Of a stretch of 64,000 nucleotides of DNA, positions 1 through 8,974 are shown piece after piece. This DNA comes from Acidobacteriota bacterium (GTDB lineage: Bacteria > Acidobacteriota > Polarisedimenticolia > Polarisedimenticolales > Polarisedimenticolaceae), in assembly GCA_029861955.1 (NCBI GenBank), contig JAOTYK010000018.1:1-64000 (forward strand), written 5' to 3'. The translations under genes and the position numbers were made by a program. Each line of letters begins with the position of its first letter. Position 1 is the first letter of the stretch. The notes beneath the pieces were generated by a model. The model saw nothing but the letters and a program-made list of their open reading frames with translations, searched no databases and was not told where the DNA came from.

Positions 1-1
1 C

Positions 2-1327
2 ACCCCCGAAACGACTCCACAGGAAGCACCGGTCGTCGAACCGAAGGTGGTTGAGCCGAAGGTCGTCGCCGAGGGGGAGCCCCCCGCCAAGGCGAATGCT
101 CCGGTTGAGGCGCAAGCCCCGGCCGAGAAGGCCGCTCCGGCCAAGCCGAAGGTGTCGGCGGCCCAGGCGTCACTCTACCGCGCATTGCGCTCCTCTCGTC
201 CGATGCGAGGTCAGGTCGAGAAGGTCATCAAGGGTGGCTTCGAGATTCGGATCGGCAAGACCCGCGGGTTCTGCCCCCGATCGCAGATGGACCTTCAACC
301 GATCACCGATGCCGAGTCGTACGTCGGTAAGGATCTCCCGTTCCGCATTACTCAGGTGCGTCGAGGGGGAGACGACGTGGTGGTCTCCCGCAGGGCCATT
401 CTTCAGGCGGAGCAAGTCGAGGAGGCCAAGGCCGTACGTGGCGCTCTACTGGACGGTCAGATCGTCCAGGGTCGTGTGATCTCGATCGCCGCGTTCGGTG
501 CGTTCGTTGATCTGGGTGCCGGTGTGCAGGGGCTGATCCATCTGTCCGAACTCAGCCATCAGCGAGTCTCGCGAGTCGAAGATGCAACCAAGGTGGGGGA
601 GACCGTCTCCGTGAAGATCCTCAAGATCGAGGAGTCGGGGAAACGCATATCTCTCAGTATGCGTCAGGCTGTGGCCGACCCGTGGGATAGTGTCGGCGAG
701 CGGTTTCCCGCAGGAACTCGGCATTCCGGTACGGTTCGTCGTGTAGCCGACTTCGGCGCGTTCGTCGAACTGGCCGACGGAGTCGAGGCGTTGGCACCGG
801 CCAGCGAATTCCCACCCTCGCGTCTGGCCTGGGAAACCCAAGCCCCGGTCGGAGAGGCGAAGGACTGGTGGGTTCTCTCTGTCGATCCCGGTCGTCGGCG
901 AATCTCCGTAACACTGGCAACCGACGAAGGTCAGGTCCACGAGAAACTCGAGGTCGGTCAGGAGATCAGCGGGAAGGTGCAGCGTCTCGAGCGTTTTGGC
1001 GTATTCGTCTGGCTCGGACCCGGTCGCGTGGCGTTGATGCCGTCGATGTGGACCGGGACCGCAAGGGGCGCCGACCTCAGCCGCAACTTCACCGGCGGGG
1101 ATTCCATCGATGTGACGGTTGTCGAGATTGCCGATGATGGGAAACGGATCCGCGTCGCCCGCAAGGGTGTCTCGACCGAAACGCCTCAGCACGAGCCCCG
1201 TACCAAACGACGTGAACGACGCGAGCCGCGGTCCCAGGAACGTGTCGAGATGCCGCCGCCTTCGCCGGACGACGGTTCGTTCGGATCCCTTCTGGCGGAC
1301 AAGCTAAAGGCTGCGCTCGACAGCTAG
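2..1327 (+). CDS. S1-domain RNA-binding protein (5' end outside window)
   Basis: The frame is open from the window edge, so the true start lies upstream; an in-frame GTG at 47 is not convincing. After an Ala/Pro/Lys/Glu-rich low-complexity lead come four S1/OB-fold modules (counting from that GTG): about residues 50-115, 135-205 (FGAFVDLGAGVQGLIHLSEL, the canonical one), 220-290 (DFGAFVELADGVEAL) and 300-375 (GVFVWLGPGRVALMP). The tail is basic and charged, then ends in a short FGSLLADKLKAAL helix. Ribosomal protein S1 normally has four to six S1 modules. This one resembles the S1-like proteins that bind mRNA, but the divergent outer modules and linkers leave bona fide rpsA unproven. Its last 24 bases overlap the convergent 2-oxoglutarate dehydrogenase gene. 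Confidence 0.85.
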   Translation, partial: TPETTPQEAPVVEPKVVEPKVVAEGEPPAKANAPVEAQAPAEKAAPAKPKVSAAQASLYRALRSSRPMRGQVEKVIKGGFEIRIGKTRGFCPRSQMDLQPITDAESYVGKDLPFRITQVRRGGDDVVVSRRAILQAEQVEEAKAVRGALLDGQIVQGRVISIAAFGAFVDLGAGVQGLIHLSELSHQRVSRVEDATKVGETVSVKILKIEESGKRISLSMRQAVADPWDSVGERFPAGTRHSGTVRRVADFGAFVELADGVEALAPASEFPPSRLAWETQAPVGEAKDWWVLSVDPGRRRISVTLATDEGQVHEKLEVGQEISGKVQRLERFGVFVWLGPGRVALMPSMWTGTARGADLSRNFTGGDSIDVTVVEIADDGKRIRVARKGVSTETPQHEPRTKRRERREPRSQERVEMPPPSPDDGSFGSLLADKLKAALDS

Positions 1328-4300
1328 CTTGAGGGCGTCGTCCACCAGTCGTTCTTGCTCTCTTGTGTGTCGCCGGTTGGAGCCGGTCGCCGTGCTGGCA
1401 CTGGCGGCGCGGCCCACATAGCGCAAGCGGATACCGGCGTCTGCCAGCTCCGTGTCCAGCGCCTCCCGCAGGAAGCTCCAGGCACCCATGTTGCGCGGTT
1501 CCTCCTGAACCCAGATCCAGTCCGTCGCCGCAGGAAAACTCAGTAGCCAGTCGCGAATGCCGTCGATGTCGAGGGGGAAGAACTGTTCGAGACGGCCGAC
1601 GGCGATCCCGTCCAGTCGGTCCGGATCGGACGTCAGGTCGTAGTAGACCTTTCCGCTGCAGAGAATCGCTCGATGGACGCCGGCAGGATCGACGTCGGGT
1701 CGCAGCAGCGGCTGGAACTCTCCGCTGACGAGATCGTCGGCCGTGGAGACACACGCGGGGAGCCGGAGAAGGCTCTTGGGCGTCATCACCACCAGCGGCC
1801 GGCGTTCGGTGTCGTGGGCCTGGCGTCGCAGGAGATGGAAGTACTGGGCGGGTGTGCTGGGGTAGGCGACGCGAATATTCCGGTCGGCCGCCAACTGCAG
1901 AAACCGTTCCAGACGCGCACTGGAGTGTTCCGGCCCCTGTCCCTCGTAACCGTGGGGCAAGAGCAGCGTCACCGCGCTCTCCTGACCCCACTTGTCATGG
2001 GCCGATGAAACGAACTGGTCGATCACGACCTGGGCGCCGTTGGCGAAGTCGCCGAACTGCGCCTCCCACATCACGAGGGCGTTCGGTCGATCGACGCTGT
2101 AGCCATACTCGAATCCGAGGACCGCGAATTCCGACAACAGGCTGTCGAATACCTGGAACGTCGCCTGATCCGGAGAGATGTGTGACAGCGGCGAGTAAGG
2201 CCTGGATGTCGAGTGGTCGTAGAGGATCGCGTGTCGTTGGCTGAACGTCCCTCGACCGCAGTCCTCGCCACTCAGGCGGACGTTGATCCCCTGCAGCACC
2301 AGAGAGCCGAAGGCCAACGACTCGGCCTGTCCCCAGTCGATGGTCCCGTTCTCGTAGCGCTGTCGTCGCTGCTGGAGTTGGCGTTCCAGTTTGGGGTGCA
2401 GATCGAAGTCGGCCGGAACCCGACTCAGGGCGTCGAGACTCTTCTCGAGACTTTCGCGAAGATCGACCTCTGCGATCTCCCGCCGTTCCTCTGCCACAGG
2501 GCAGTCGGCGACGGGTGAGTCGTCGTCAGGGGATCCCAGGACCTCGTCGTGCACCTCGCGCAAACGCTTGCGGAAATCCTCCAGCGCCTTCTCGGTGGTC
2601 TCGGGGTCGAAGTCGCCACTCCGCAGGAGCATCTCGGTGTAGAGTTTCCTCACCGAGCGATGTGTCTTGATCTTGCCGTAGAGACGCGGGTGGGTATAGG
2701 ACGGCTCGTCGCCCTCGTTGTGACCCCAACGTCGGTAACAGACCATGTTGACGACGACGTCTCTCTGGAATTCATGCCGGAAGGCAAGGGCATGGCGAAT
2801 GACCCGAACCGCCTGTTCGGGATGGTCGCCGTTCACGTGAAAGATCGGTGCGCCGACCATCTTCGCGACATCCGTCGGGTAGAGCGACGACTTCTGATCC
2901 TGTGGGCCGGTCGTGAATCCAATCTGGTTATTCACCACGATGTGAATCGTGCCGCCGGTACGATAGCCGCGGAGCTTCGAGAGGTGAAGCGTCTCGGCAA
3001 CGACCCCCTGACCGGAAAACGCGGCGTCGCCATGGATCAAGACGGGCAGCACACGGTTGCGCTCTTGGTCGCCGATGCGATCCTGGCGCGCCCGGGTCAT
3101 TCCCTCGACAACCGGGTTGACCGCCTCCAGATGACTGGGGTTTGACGACACGACGATGTCCAGTGACCCGACTTCCGGTTCCTCGAACTTGCCGCAGGCC
3201 CCCAGGTGATACTTGACGTCGCCCGAGCCAAGGGCCGAATCCGGATCGGTGCCCTCGAATTCCTTGAACACCTGTCGGTAGGATTTGCCGACGAGGTTGG
3301 CAAGAACGTTCAGGCGTCCGCGATGGGCCATCCCCACGACAACCTGTTCGACGCCGACGCCGACGGCTCCCGCCATCAGAGTGTCGAGTACCGGGATGAG
3401 TGTCTCCGCGCCCTCGAGCGAGAAGCGTTTCTGCCCCACGTAGTTCGTGTGCAGGAACGTCTCGAACGCCTCGGCGGCGTTGAGCTTCTTCATGATGCGG
3501 ATCTTCGTCTCTCGTGGGAGAGGAACCTCGTTCGCCCCATCTTCGAGCCGACGCTGCAGCCAGTGACGTAGGTCGGGATCGGCGATGTGCATGTACTCGA
3601 CACCGATTCGGCGACAATAGGTCCGTTGAAGCGTCTCGAGAATGTCTCGCAGCTTCATCGGTCGGCCATCGGTGTTCAACGTCCCGGCAAGGAACTGTCG
3701 ATCGAGGTCCCAGACACCAAGACCGTAGGTGGCCAACTCGAGTTCGCTGTTGGGCTGAGGTTGGTAACCCAGTGGATCGAGATCCGCCCACAGATGTCCC
3801 CGAACCCTGAACGCACGGATCAGTTGCGAGACGCCGGCCTGTCGGGCGAGATCGTCCCGGCCGCCGGTTGTGTTCACCTCGTCGGAGGCGGAATCCGCAC
3901 TCCATTCGATCGGTTCACGCGGGACGCCAAGTTCGCTGAAGACGTCCTTGTAGAACCCTTCCGCCCCCTGGAGAAGACGATCGACCGTGGCGAGGAATCC
4001 GCCGGACTCCGCACCCTGGATCACACGATGGTCGTAGGTGCTGGTGATCGTCATGGTCTTCGAGAGACCGAGGTCCCCGATCATTCGTGGGCTCATCCCG
4101 GAGTAAACGGGGGGGTAGCCGATGCGACCGACCCCGATGATCGTTCCCTGTCCCTGCATCAAGCGCGGAACCGACATGCTTGTGCCGATCATGCCGGGAT
4201 TGGTCAGCGTGACGGTCGTCCCGGCAAACTCGTCGACCTGCAGCTGGTTGTCACGAGCACGCACGACGAGGTCGTTGTACGCCGCCACGAATTCGGGGAA

Positions 4301-4858
4301 GTTCAGCGTTTGCGCCGACGGGATTCCGGGAACGAGCAGCACGCGTTCGCCCTTGCGCTCGACGTCGATCGCGAGTCCGAGCTTTACCTCGGGGTCGTCG
4401 ACAAGATGTGGCTTTCCATCGACGTCGACGAAGTGCGCGTTCATCTGAGGGTGTGTGACCAACGCGCGGACGATCGCCCAGCCGATCAAATGCGTGAACG
4501 ACAGTCTTGCACCCATGACGGTTGACTGGTGCTGGTTCAGGATGCGTCGATTCTCCTCGAGAAGCTTGACGGCGATGTCGCGGCTGGATGTCGCCGTGGG
4601 GACCGCGAGGCTGGCTTCCATGTTCGAGACGATGCGTGCGGCAATGCCGCGGATCGGTTTGGCGTCGGTTTCCGTCGGTGTCGGTGTCGGCGGCGGTGGG
4701 ACCGCGGCGGCGGACATCGGCGCACTCGGCGGGGCGACCGTGTCGTCTCGATAATCGCGAAAGAACTCCTGCCACGCCTCGCTGACGGACGCGGGGTTCT
4801 CGCGGTAGGCGTTGTACAACTCGTCGATGTACCCGCGGTTGTGTCCGAATCGACTCAT
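1304..4858 (-). CDS. kgd: Fused 2-oxoglutarate dehydrogenase E1 / succinyltransferase (Kgd/OdhA type)
   Basis: At 1184 residues this is longer than ordinary SucA (about 930) because an E2 acyltransferase core is inserted. Order: SucA-like N-terminal arm (residues 1-40, ending EAWQEFFRDY); a Pro/Thr-rich linker; a dihydrolipoyl acyltransferase catalytic domain (about 75-300) ending in STYDHRVIQGAESG; then a complete thiamine-diphosphate E1 (about 320-1184) with GMAHRGRLNVLANL, GDAAFSGQGVVAETL and RRWGHNEGDEPSY. No lipoyl domain is present, so a lipoylated partner (pyruvate dehydrogenase E2) would be required, as in actinobacterial Kgd/OdhA. It converts 2-oxoglutarate to succinyl-CoA in the TCA cycle. 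The E2 active-site His is kept, but the usual Asp of HxxxDG is Gln, as I recall it is in the actinobacterial enzymes. ATG start; no clear Shine-Dalgarno. Confidence 0.95.
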   Translation of the reverse strand: MSRFGHNRGYIDELYNAYRENPASVSEAWQEFFRDYRDDTVAPPSAPMSAAAVPPPPTPTPTETDAKPIRGIAARIVSNMEASLAVPTATSSRDIAVKLLEENRRILNQHQSTVMGARLSFTHLIGWAIVRALVTHPQMNAHFVDVDGKPHLVDDPEVKLGLAIDVERKGERVLLVPGIPSAQTLNFPEFVAAYNDLVVRARDNQLQVDEFAGTTVTLTNPGMIGTSMSVPRLMQGQGTIIGVGRIGYPPVYSGMSPRMIGDLGLSKTMTITSTYDHRVIQGAESGGFLATVDRLLQGAEGFYKDVFSELGVPREPIEWSADSASDEVNTTGGRDDLARQAGVSQLIRAFRVRGHLWADLDPLGYQPQPNSELELATYGLGVWDLDRQFLAGTLNTDGRPMKLRDILETLQRTYCRRIGVEYMHIADPDLRHWLQRRLEDGANEVPLPRETKIRIMKKLNAAEAFETFLHTNYVGQKRFSLEGAETLIPVLDTLMAGAVGVGVEQVVVGMAHRGRLNVLANLVGKSYRQVFKEFEGTDPDSALGSGDVKYHLGACGKFEEPEVGSLDIVVSSNPSHLEAVNPVVEGMTRARQDRIGDQERNRVLPVLIHGDAAFSGQGVVAETLHLSKLRGYRTGGTIHIVVNNQIGFTTGPQDQKSSLYPTDVAKMVGAPIFHVNGDHPEQAVRVIRHALAFRHEFQRDVVVNMVCYRRWGHNEGDEPSYTHPRLYGKIKTHRSVRKLYTEMLLRSGDFDPETTEKALEDFRKRLREVHDEVLGSPDDDSPVADCPVAEERREIAEVDLRESLEKSLDALSRVPADFDLHPKLERQLQQRRQRYENGTIDWGQAESLAFGSLVLQGINVRLSGEDCGRGTFSQRHAILYDHSTSRPYSPLSHISPDQATFQVFDSLLSEFAVLGFEYGYSVDRPNALVMWEAQFGDFANGAQVVIDQFVSSAHDKWGQESAVTLLLPHGYEGQGPEHSSARLERFLQLAADRNIRVAYPSTPAQYFHLLRRQAHDTERRPLVVMTPKSLLRLPACVSTADDLVSGEFQPLLRPDVDPAGVHRAILCSGKVYYDLTSDPDRLDGIAVGRLEQFFPLDIDGIRDWLLSFPAATDWIWVQEEPRNMGAWSFLREALDTELADAGIRLRYVGRAASASTATGSNRRHTREQERLVDDALKLAVERSL

Positions 4859-4866
4859 CGAGGCCT

Positions 4867-4895
4867 ATCGTAGTGTCCCGGAGGGGCTGCGGCAA
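4867..4895 (-). promoter_or_regulatory. Candidate promoter of the 2-oxoglutarate dehydrogenase gene
   Basis: Reading the minus strand, TTGCCG (4895-4890) and TACGAT (4872-4867) are separated by 17 bases. Each matches the sigma-70 consensus at four of six positions. The -10 ends only 8 bases before the ATG, so transcription from it would start at or next to the start codon. Confidence 0.4.
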
Positions 4896-4950
4896 TTGCC
4901 AACCCGGGCCCACGGGGTTCCGGTAGAATCGGAGTCGGAGGTGGTGTCGG

Positions 4951-6063
4951 GTGTTTACGGCGAGGCAGTCAACGCATCGCAGGACCGCGCTCTCGCTGTG
5001 CGTGGGTCTGGCGCTACTGTCGGTGGCCTGCGGGGGATCCGTTCCCATCGAGCGGAGCGCGACGGTTGACGGGGCCGAGTTCTCCGTTCAGGCCTGGGTC
5101 TACTCCCCCGAGGTCGGTGATGCCCTGTTCGAGGAGATGCTCGATCGGGTGACCCGTTTTAGCAAGATGACGGCCACCGCAAGTCCTAGTGATCTAGCCG
5201 AGATCAACCGCGGCGCGCGCAGTGGATTCCACACCATCGACGATCCCGATCTTTATCGCTGCATCCTCTTGGCCTACGACTGGGCCAAGGCCAGCCGCGG
5301 AGCCTCCGACCCGACGCTCGGCCCGCTGCACGACGCCTATCGGTTCGCCGTCGAACGCGGTCGAATCCCGGGGCGGGCAGAGATCGACTCTCGTCTGGAC
5401 GTCATCGGCTGGCGCCGGATGACGGTGGCACACGAAGCCAAGGCCATCCGACTCGATAACCTCGAGGCCTATCTCGACCTCGCCGGAGTCCGTCGAGGGT
5501 TCGCCCTGGACCTCGCGGCGCGTGCGCTGGCGACCTCCGGTGTGCACGGCGGGCTTCTGCGGTTCGGTTCGACGACCTATGCCTGGGTGCCGCCTCCGGA
5601 CCAGGAGGACTGGCCCGTGCCGATCCTCGACCCCTCGGATCGGGGGAGTACGCTCATGACGCTCCGGACTTCCGAGCGCGCGATCAGCGTCACCGGTAGC
5701 CCCGCTGATAGCACGGCGATTGACGACCGGTATCTCTACGAGCGGTTGGACGGTCGGACGGGACTGCCTGCCGTGACGCAGATCCTGGCTGCGGTCGCCC
5801 TGGCGGACTCGGCCGCCGAGGCCGACGCCATCGCCGATGCCTTCTACGTGGGGGGGTACCGACCCGCGGCGGCACTCCTCGAACGCTCGCGTCGTGTCGA
5901 GGCCGTCCTGTACCTGAGGACCGACGAGGGGCCAACGCTCCTGGCGTCGGCGTCGTTGCGTGGACGAATCGAGCCGCACGAGAAGCTCGCCGCAGCCGTG
6001 GGGGATCGAATCCGTTACATTCTTCCCCCGCAGTCCATCGCCGTCCTGCCTGACGTCCGCTAA
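4951..6063 (+). CDS. Divergent ApbE-like lipoprotein
   Basis: 370 residues from a GTG start preceded by GGAGG. Residues 10-28 form a lipoprotein signal ending in a lipobox (LSVAC), so the mature protein should be a membrane-anchored exported lipoprotein. The body follows the ApbE (FAD:protein FMN transferase) plan: an SKMTATASPSDLAEIN stretch near the usual 'S.SElsrLN', DPTLGPLHDAYRF, DLAGVRRGFALD (family norm is close to DlGGIaKGyavD), GRTGLPA (family HiiDPrTGrPa) and ADAIADAFYVGG (family aDalaTalfvlG). Several key positions differ: Lys is Arg, the His before DPRTG is missing, and the metal-associated Thr is Asp. ApbE flavinylates Na+-NQR, Rnf and related proteins. Whether this one still transfers FMN is doubtful. 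Divergent from kgd. Confidence 0.7.
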   Translation: MFTARQSTHRRTALSLCVGLALLSVACGGSVPIERSATVDGAEFSVQAWVYSPEVGDALFEEMLDRVTRFSKMTATASPSDLAEINRGARSGFHTIDDPDLYRCILLAYDWAKASRGASDPTLGPLHDAYRFAVERGRIPGRAEIDSRLDVIGWRRMTVAHEAKAIRLDNLEAYLDLAGVRRGFALDLAARALATSGVHGGLLRFGSTTYAWVPPPDQEDWPVPILDPSDRGSTLMTLRTSERAISVTGSPADSTAIDDRYLYERLDGRTGLPAVTQILAAVALADSAAEADAIADAFYVGGYRPAAALLERSRRVEAVLYLRTDEGPTLLASASLRGRIEPHEKLAAAVGDRIRYILPPQSIAVLPDVR

Positions 6064-6129
6064 GGCGTCTGATAGACTGCGTTTCTCGCGGTTAAATCAA
6101 CCCCACTACATGTTTTTTGGAGTACGGGC

Positions 6130-7644
6130 ATGAAGCAGGAACTGCTCAGGGAACTTGGTATTGATGCCGTCAGCCACGGCGCTGCGACCGGTCAGTGGAT
6201 CGCTACGAGTGGTGAAAAGGTGCAGTCGATCTGTCCCGGCGACGGAGAGCCGATCGCCGCGGTGAGTCTTGCGAATCGACAGCAGTACGAACAGGTTCAA
6301 CTGGCGGCCCACCAGCGCTTCGAGAGCTGGCGAATGTTGCCTGCACCCCAACGCGGTGAGATCGTCCGACAGTTGGGCGATGAATTGCGCGCCTCCAAGG
6401 ACCCGTTGGGACGACTCGTCTCGCTCGAGATGGGGAAGATCCTCTCGGAGGGTCTCGGCGAGGTTCAGGAGATGATTGACATCTGCGACTTCGCCGTCGG
6501 TCTTTCGCGCCAGCTCTACGGATTGACGATGCACTCCGAACGTGCCACCCATCGGATGTACGAGCAATGGCACCCCCTGGGAACCATCGGCATCATCAGC
6601 GCTTTCAATTTCCCCGTCGCCGTCTGGGCCTGGAACGCCGCGCTCGCAGCGGTGTGTGGCAACACGATGATCTGGAAGCCCTCGCTGAAGACGCCGCTCA
6701 CCGCCGTCGCCGTGCAGAAGATCTGTGACCGGGTCATGAAACGTAACGACCTGGAAGGGCTCTTCAATCTCGTGATCGGTTCCGACCAGGAAGTGGGGGA
6801 GGCGCTGATCGCGGATCACCGCTGTCCGCTCATTTCCGCCACCGGTTCGTCGCGGATGGGCAAGCGCGTCTCGACCGTTGTCGGCGAGCGCCTGGGTCGA
6901 TCTCTGCTTGAGCTCGGTGGAAACAACGCGTTGATCGTCATGGACGACGCAGACCAGGAACTGGCACTGCGGGCCGTCCTGTTCGGGGCGGTCGGAACCG
7001 CGGGACAGCGATGCACGTCCACGCGGCGTCTCTTCCTGCAGAAGGGGATAGCCGAATCGTTCACCCGAAAACTCGTCGCGGCCTACGGCCAGGTCCGCAT
7101 TGGAGACCCGCTGGACGAAGGTACGCTGATGGGTCCCCTGATCGATGACGATGCCGTGACCCAGATGCTCGCAGCCATCGACACGATCAAGGAGCAGGGT
7201 GGAGAGATCCTCTGCGGCGGTGGACGTGCCGATCGCCCGGGACATTACGTCGCACCGACCCTGGTCAAGGCCAGCCACTCGATGCCGATCGTTCAGACCG
7301 AGACGTTCGCCCCGGTGCTCTACATCTTCGAATTCGACACGCTCGACGAGGCGATCCGCCTTCAGAACGACGTCCCGCAGGGGCTCTCTTCTGCGATCTT
7401 CACCGACAGCCTGTCCTCAGGCGAGATCTTCCTCTCCCACCGCGGAAGCGACTGCGGAATCGCCAATGTAAACGTCGGTACGTCCGGCGCGGAGATCGGC
7501 GGTGCGTTCGGCGGCGAGAAGGAGACGGGCGGTGGGCGCGAATCAGGATCCGATGCGTGGAAGTTCTACATGCGTCGGCAGACGAACACGATCAACTGGG
7601 GCGGCGAGATGCCGCTGGCCCAGGGCGTCAAGTTCGATCTCTGA
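6130..7644 (+). CDS. ALDH7-family aldehyde dehydrogenase (antiquitin-like)
   Basis: 504 residues, the usual length for this family. The start at 6130 is preceded by a GGAG element. It has the NAD-binding and oxyanion features GTIGIISAFNFPVAVWAWN, the general-base segment LLELGGNNALIV and the catalytic Cys in GQRCTSTRR. The C-terminal block VNVGTSGAEIGGAFGGEKET is characteristic of family 7 (antiquitin, piperideine-6-carboxylate / alpha-aminoadipic semialdehyde dehydrogenase). In bacteria that activity belongs to lysine catabolism, and related members act on other semialdehydes. No other lysine-degradation gene is visible in the window, so the substrate is not fixed. Cytoplasmic and NAD(P)-dependent. 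Its 3' end overlaps the convergent CDF gene by 17 bases. Confidence 0.9.
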   Translation: MKQELLRELGIDAVSHGAATGQWIATSGEKVQSICPGDGEPIAAVSLANRQQYEQVQLAAHQRFESWRMLPAPQRGEIVRQLGDELRASKDPLGRLVSLEMGKILSEGLGEVQEMIDICDFAVGLSRQLYGLTMHSERATHRMYEQWHPLGTIGIISAFNFPVAVWAWNAALAAVCGNTMIWKPSLKTPLTAVAVQKICDRVMKRNDLEGLFNLVIGSDQEVGEALIADHRCPLISATGSSRMGKRVSTVVGERLGRSLLELGGNNALIVMDDADQELALRAVLFGAVGTAGQRCTSTRRLFLQKGIAESFTRKLVAAYGQVRIGDPLDEGTLMGPLIDDDAVTQMLAAIDTIKEQGGEILCGGGRADRPGHYVAPTLVKASHSMPIVQTETFAPVLYIFEFDTLDEAIRLQNDVPQGLSSAIFTDSLSSGEIFLSHRGSDCGIANVNVGTSGAEIGGAFGGEKETGGGRESGSDAWKFYMRRQTNTINWGGEMPLAQGVKFDL

Positions 7645-8539
7645 TCGACTGCAGAACGTCTCCGTCGATGTTGAAGTCCGCCGGTTCGATCTGAAGCGTC
7701 GTGTGATCGATGCCGAAGCGATCGCGAAGAATGACCGTTGCCTCACGCAGGACGCGATCGTTGCAGTCGGCAGTCTCGACCACCAGATGAGCCGAGAGTA
7801 GGGGCTCGGTTCCGCGAAGACTCCAGAGATGCATTTCGTGGACCTGGCAGACATCGGGCACGTCCATCAACGCACGCCCCACCTCGTCGATGTCGAGGTG
7901 TTTGGGTACGCCCTCGAGTAGGACGTGAACCGATGCCATGAGGAGGCGAATGGCCCCCACCAATATGATCAGCGAGATGATCACGCTGGCGGCGGGGTCC
8001 GCCCAGCGCCAACCGAATAAGCCGATGGCACCGGCGGCGACGAGCGCGCCGACACTGCCCAGTAGATCGCCCAACACATGGTAGTAGGCGGCACGGATAT
8101 TCAATTGCTGGCGGTCGGAGTGAAGCAGGTAGGCTGCCACAAGGTTGACGATCAGACCCCCGAACGCGACGGTGGCCATCATCGGCACATCGATCTCCGG
8201 TGGATTGTCCCAACGCGTCCAGGCCTCGATCGCGATCAGCACCGCGATGACGAGGAGCGCCGTCCCGTTGAACAGGGCACCGAGAATTTCGACCCGTTTG
8301 TAGCCGAAGGTGTTGCGTCGGTCGGCCGGTCGTCGGCCCGTGATGGTCGCGAACAGGGCGACGCTGAGAGCGAAGATATCGGTCAGCATGTGGCCGGCGT
8401 CGGCCAACAGCGCCAGGGAGTTCGAGAGCAGGCCGCCGATCAGCTCGGCGGCGGCGTAGCCGGCGGTGAGCGCGAGGACGACGCCGATCCGGCGGGACGA
8501 GGACGTCTGGGCGTGTGAATGATGATGATCGTGGCTCAC
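7628..8539 (-). CDS. Cation diffusion facilitator (CDF/CzcD-like) metal exporter
   Basis: 303 residues. I take the GTG at 8539, which follows a good AGGAG at a normal distance and makes the protein begin with the His-rich N-terminus SHDHHHSHAQ; a longer reading from 8569 is possible. Six membrane segments fill about residues 20-210. The transport-site motifs are present: the H-x3-D of ADAGHMLTD in TM2 and of YYHVLGDLLGS in TM5. A C-terminal cytoplasmic dimerisation domain (about 215-300) contains VHEMHLWSL. CDF proteins exchange protons for Zn2+, Cd2+ or Co2+ and export the metal to the periplasm. The His-rich head fits zinc, but the metal cannot be settled by eye. Confidence 0.92.
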   Translation of the reverse strand: MSHDHHHSHAQTSSSRRIGVVLALTAGYAAAELIGGLLSNSLALLADAGHMLTDIFALSVALFATITGRRPADRRNTFGYKRVEILGALFNGTALLVIAVLIAIEAWTRWDNPPEIDVPMMATVAFGGLIVNLVAAYLLHSDRQQLNIRAAYYHVLGDLLGSVGALVAAGAIGLFGWRWADPAASVIISLIILVGAIRLLMASVHVLLEGVPKHLDIDEVGRALMDVPDVCQVHEMHLWSLRGTEPLLSAHLVVETADCNDRVLREATVILRDRFGIDHTTLQIEPADFNIDGDVLQSIRDRT

Positions 8540-8659
8540 GGGCGCTCCTGGCGGGGCAGAGTATCCCAAAACCCGGTCCGAAAGATTTTCTGAAACCTGA
8601 GCGGCCTTCCATCCGTTCCTAGTAATGACGGCCCCCGAACGGGGCGATGGGGCGAATCG

Positions 8660-8956
8660 ATGGAAATTCTCGCGCTGGGTCTGTTATTGCTGACCGCCGG
8701 GCTCGTCATGGCCGGGATGCTGGTTGTGGGCTTCTTCAAACTGCTCATCTTCCTGGTCGTTCTACCGTTTCGGCTGCTCGGTGCGCTGCTGAGCGGCGTT
8801 GGCTCCCTCGCCAGCGGTCTGGCCACGGTCCTGTTCTCCATCGTCGTGCTGGTGGCGCTCGTGGTCGCCGTGCCCCTCGTCCCGCTGCTTCTCCTGGCCG
8901 CGGCCGCGTACCTCATCTTCCGGCTGATGCGGCCTCGTCGAGCGGCGGCTGCGTAG
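8660..8956 (+). CDS. Small hydrophobic membrane protein, unknown function
   Basis: 98 residues, almost wholly hydrophobic, with two or three predicted helices (about 3-25, 27-45 and 55-88) and a short Arg-rich cytoplasmic end (FRLMRPRRAAAA). There are no catalytic or metal-binding residues. It lies 18 bases before a flavoprotein gene on the same strand, so they may be co-transcribed. The sequence is too simple to assign to a family, but codon use looks like its neighbours and the frame is clean. Confidence 0.6.
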   Translation: MEILALGLLLLTAGLVMAGMLVVGFFKLLIFLVVLPFRLLGALLSGVGSLASGLATVLFSIVVLVALVVAVPLVPLLLLAAAAYLIFRLMRPRRAAAA

Positions 8957-8974
8957 CACGTTAGACTGGGCGAG

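Noticed and set aside
4896-4929. Plus-strand TTGCCA ... TAGAAT as promoter for the ApbE-like gene
   Set aside because: The spacing is 22 bases, too long for sigma-70. TAGAAT alone may act, but I could not support it.
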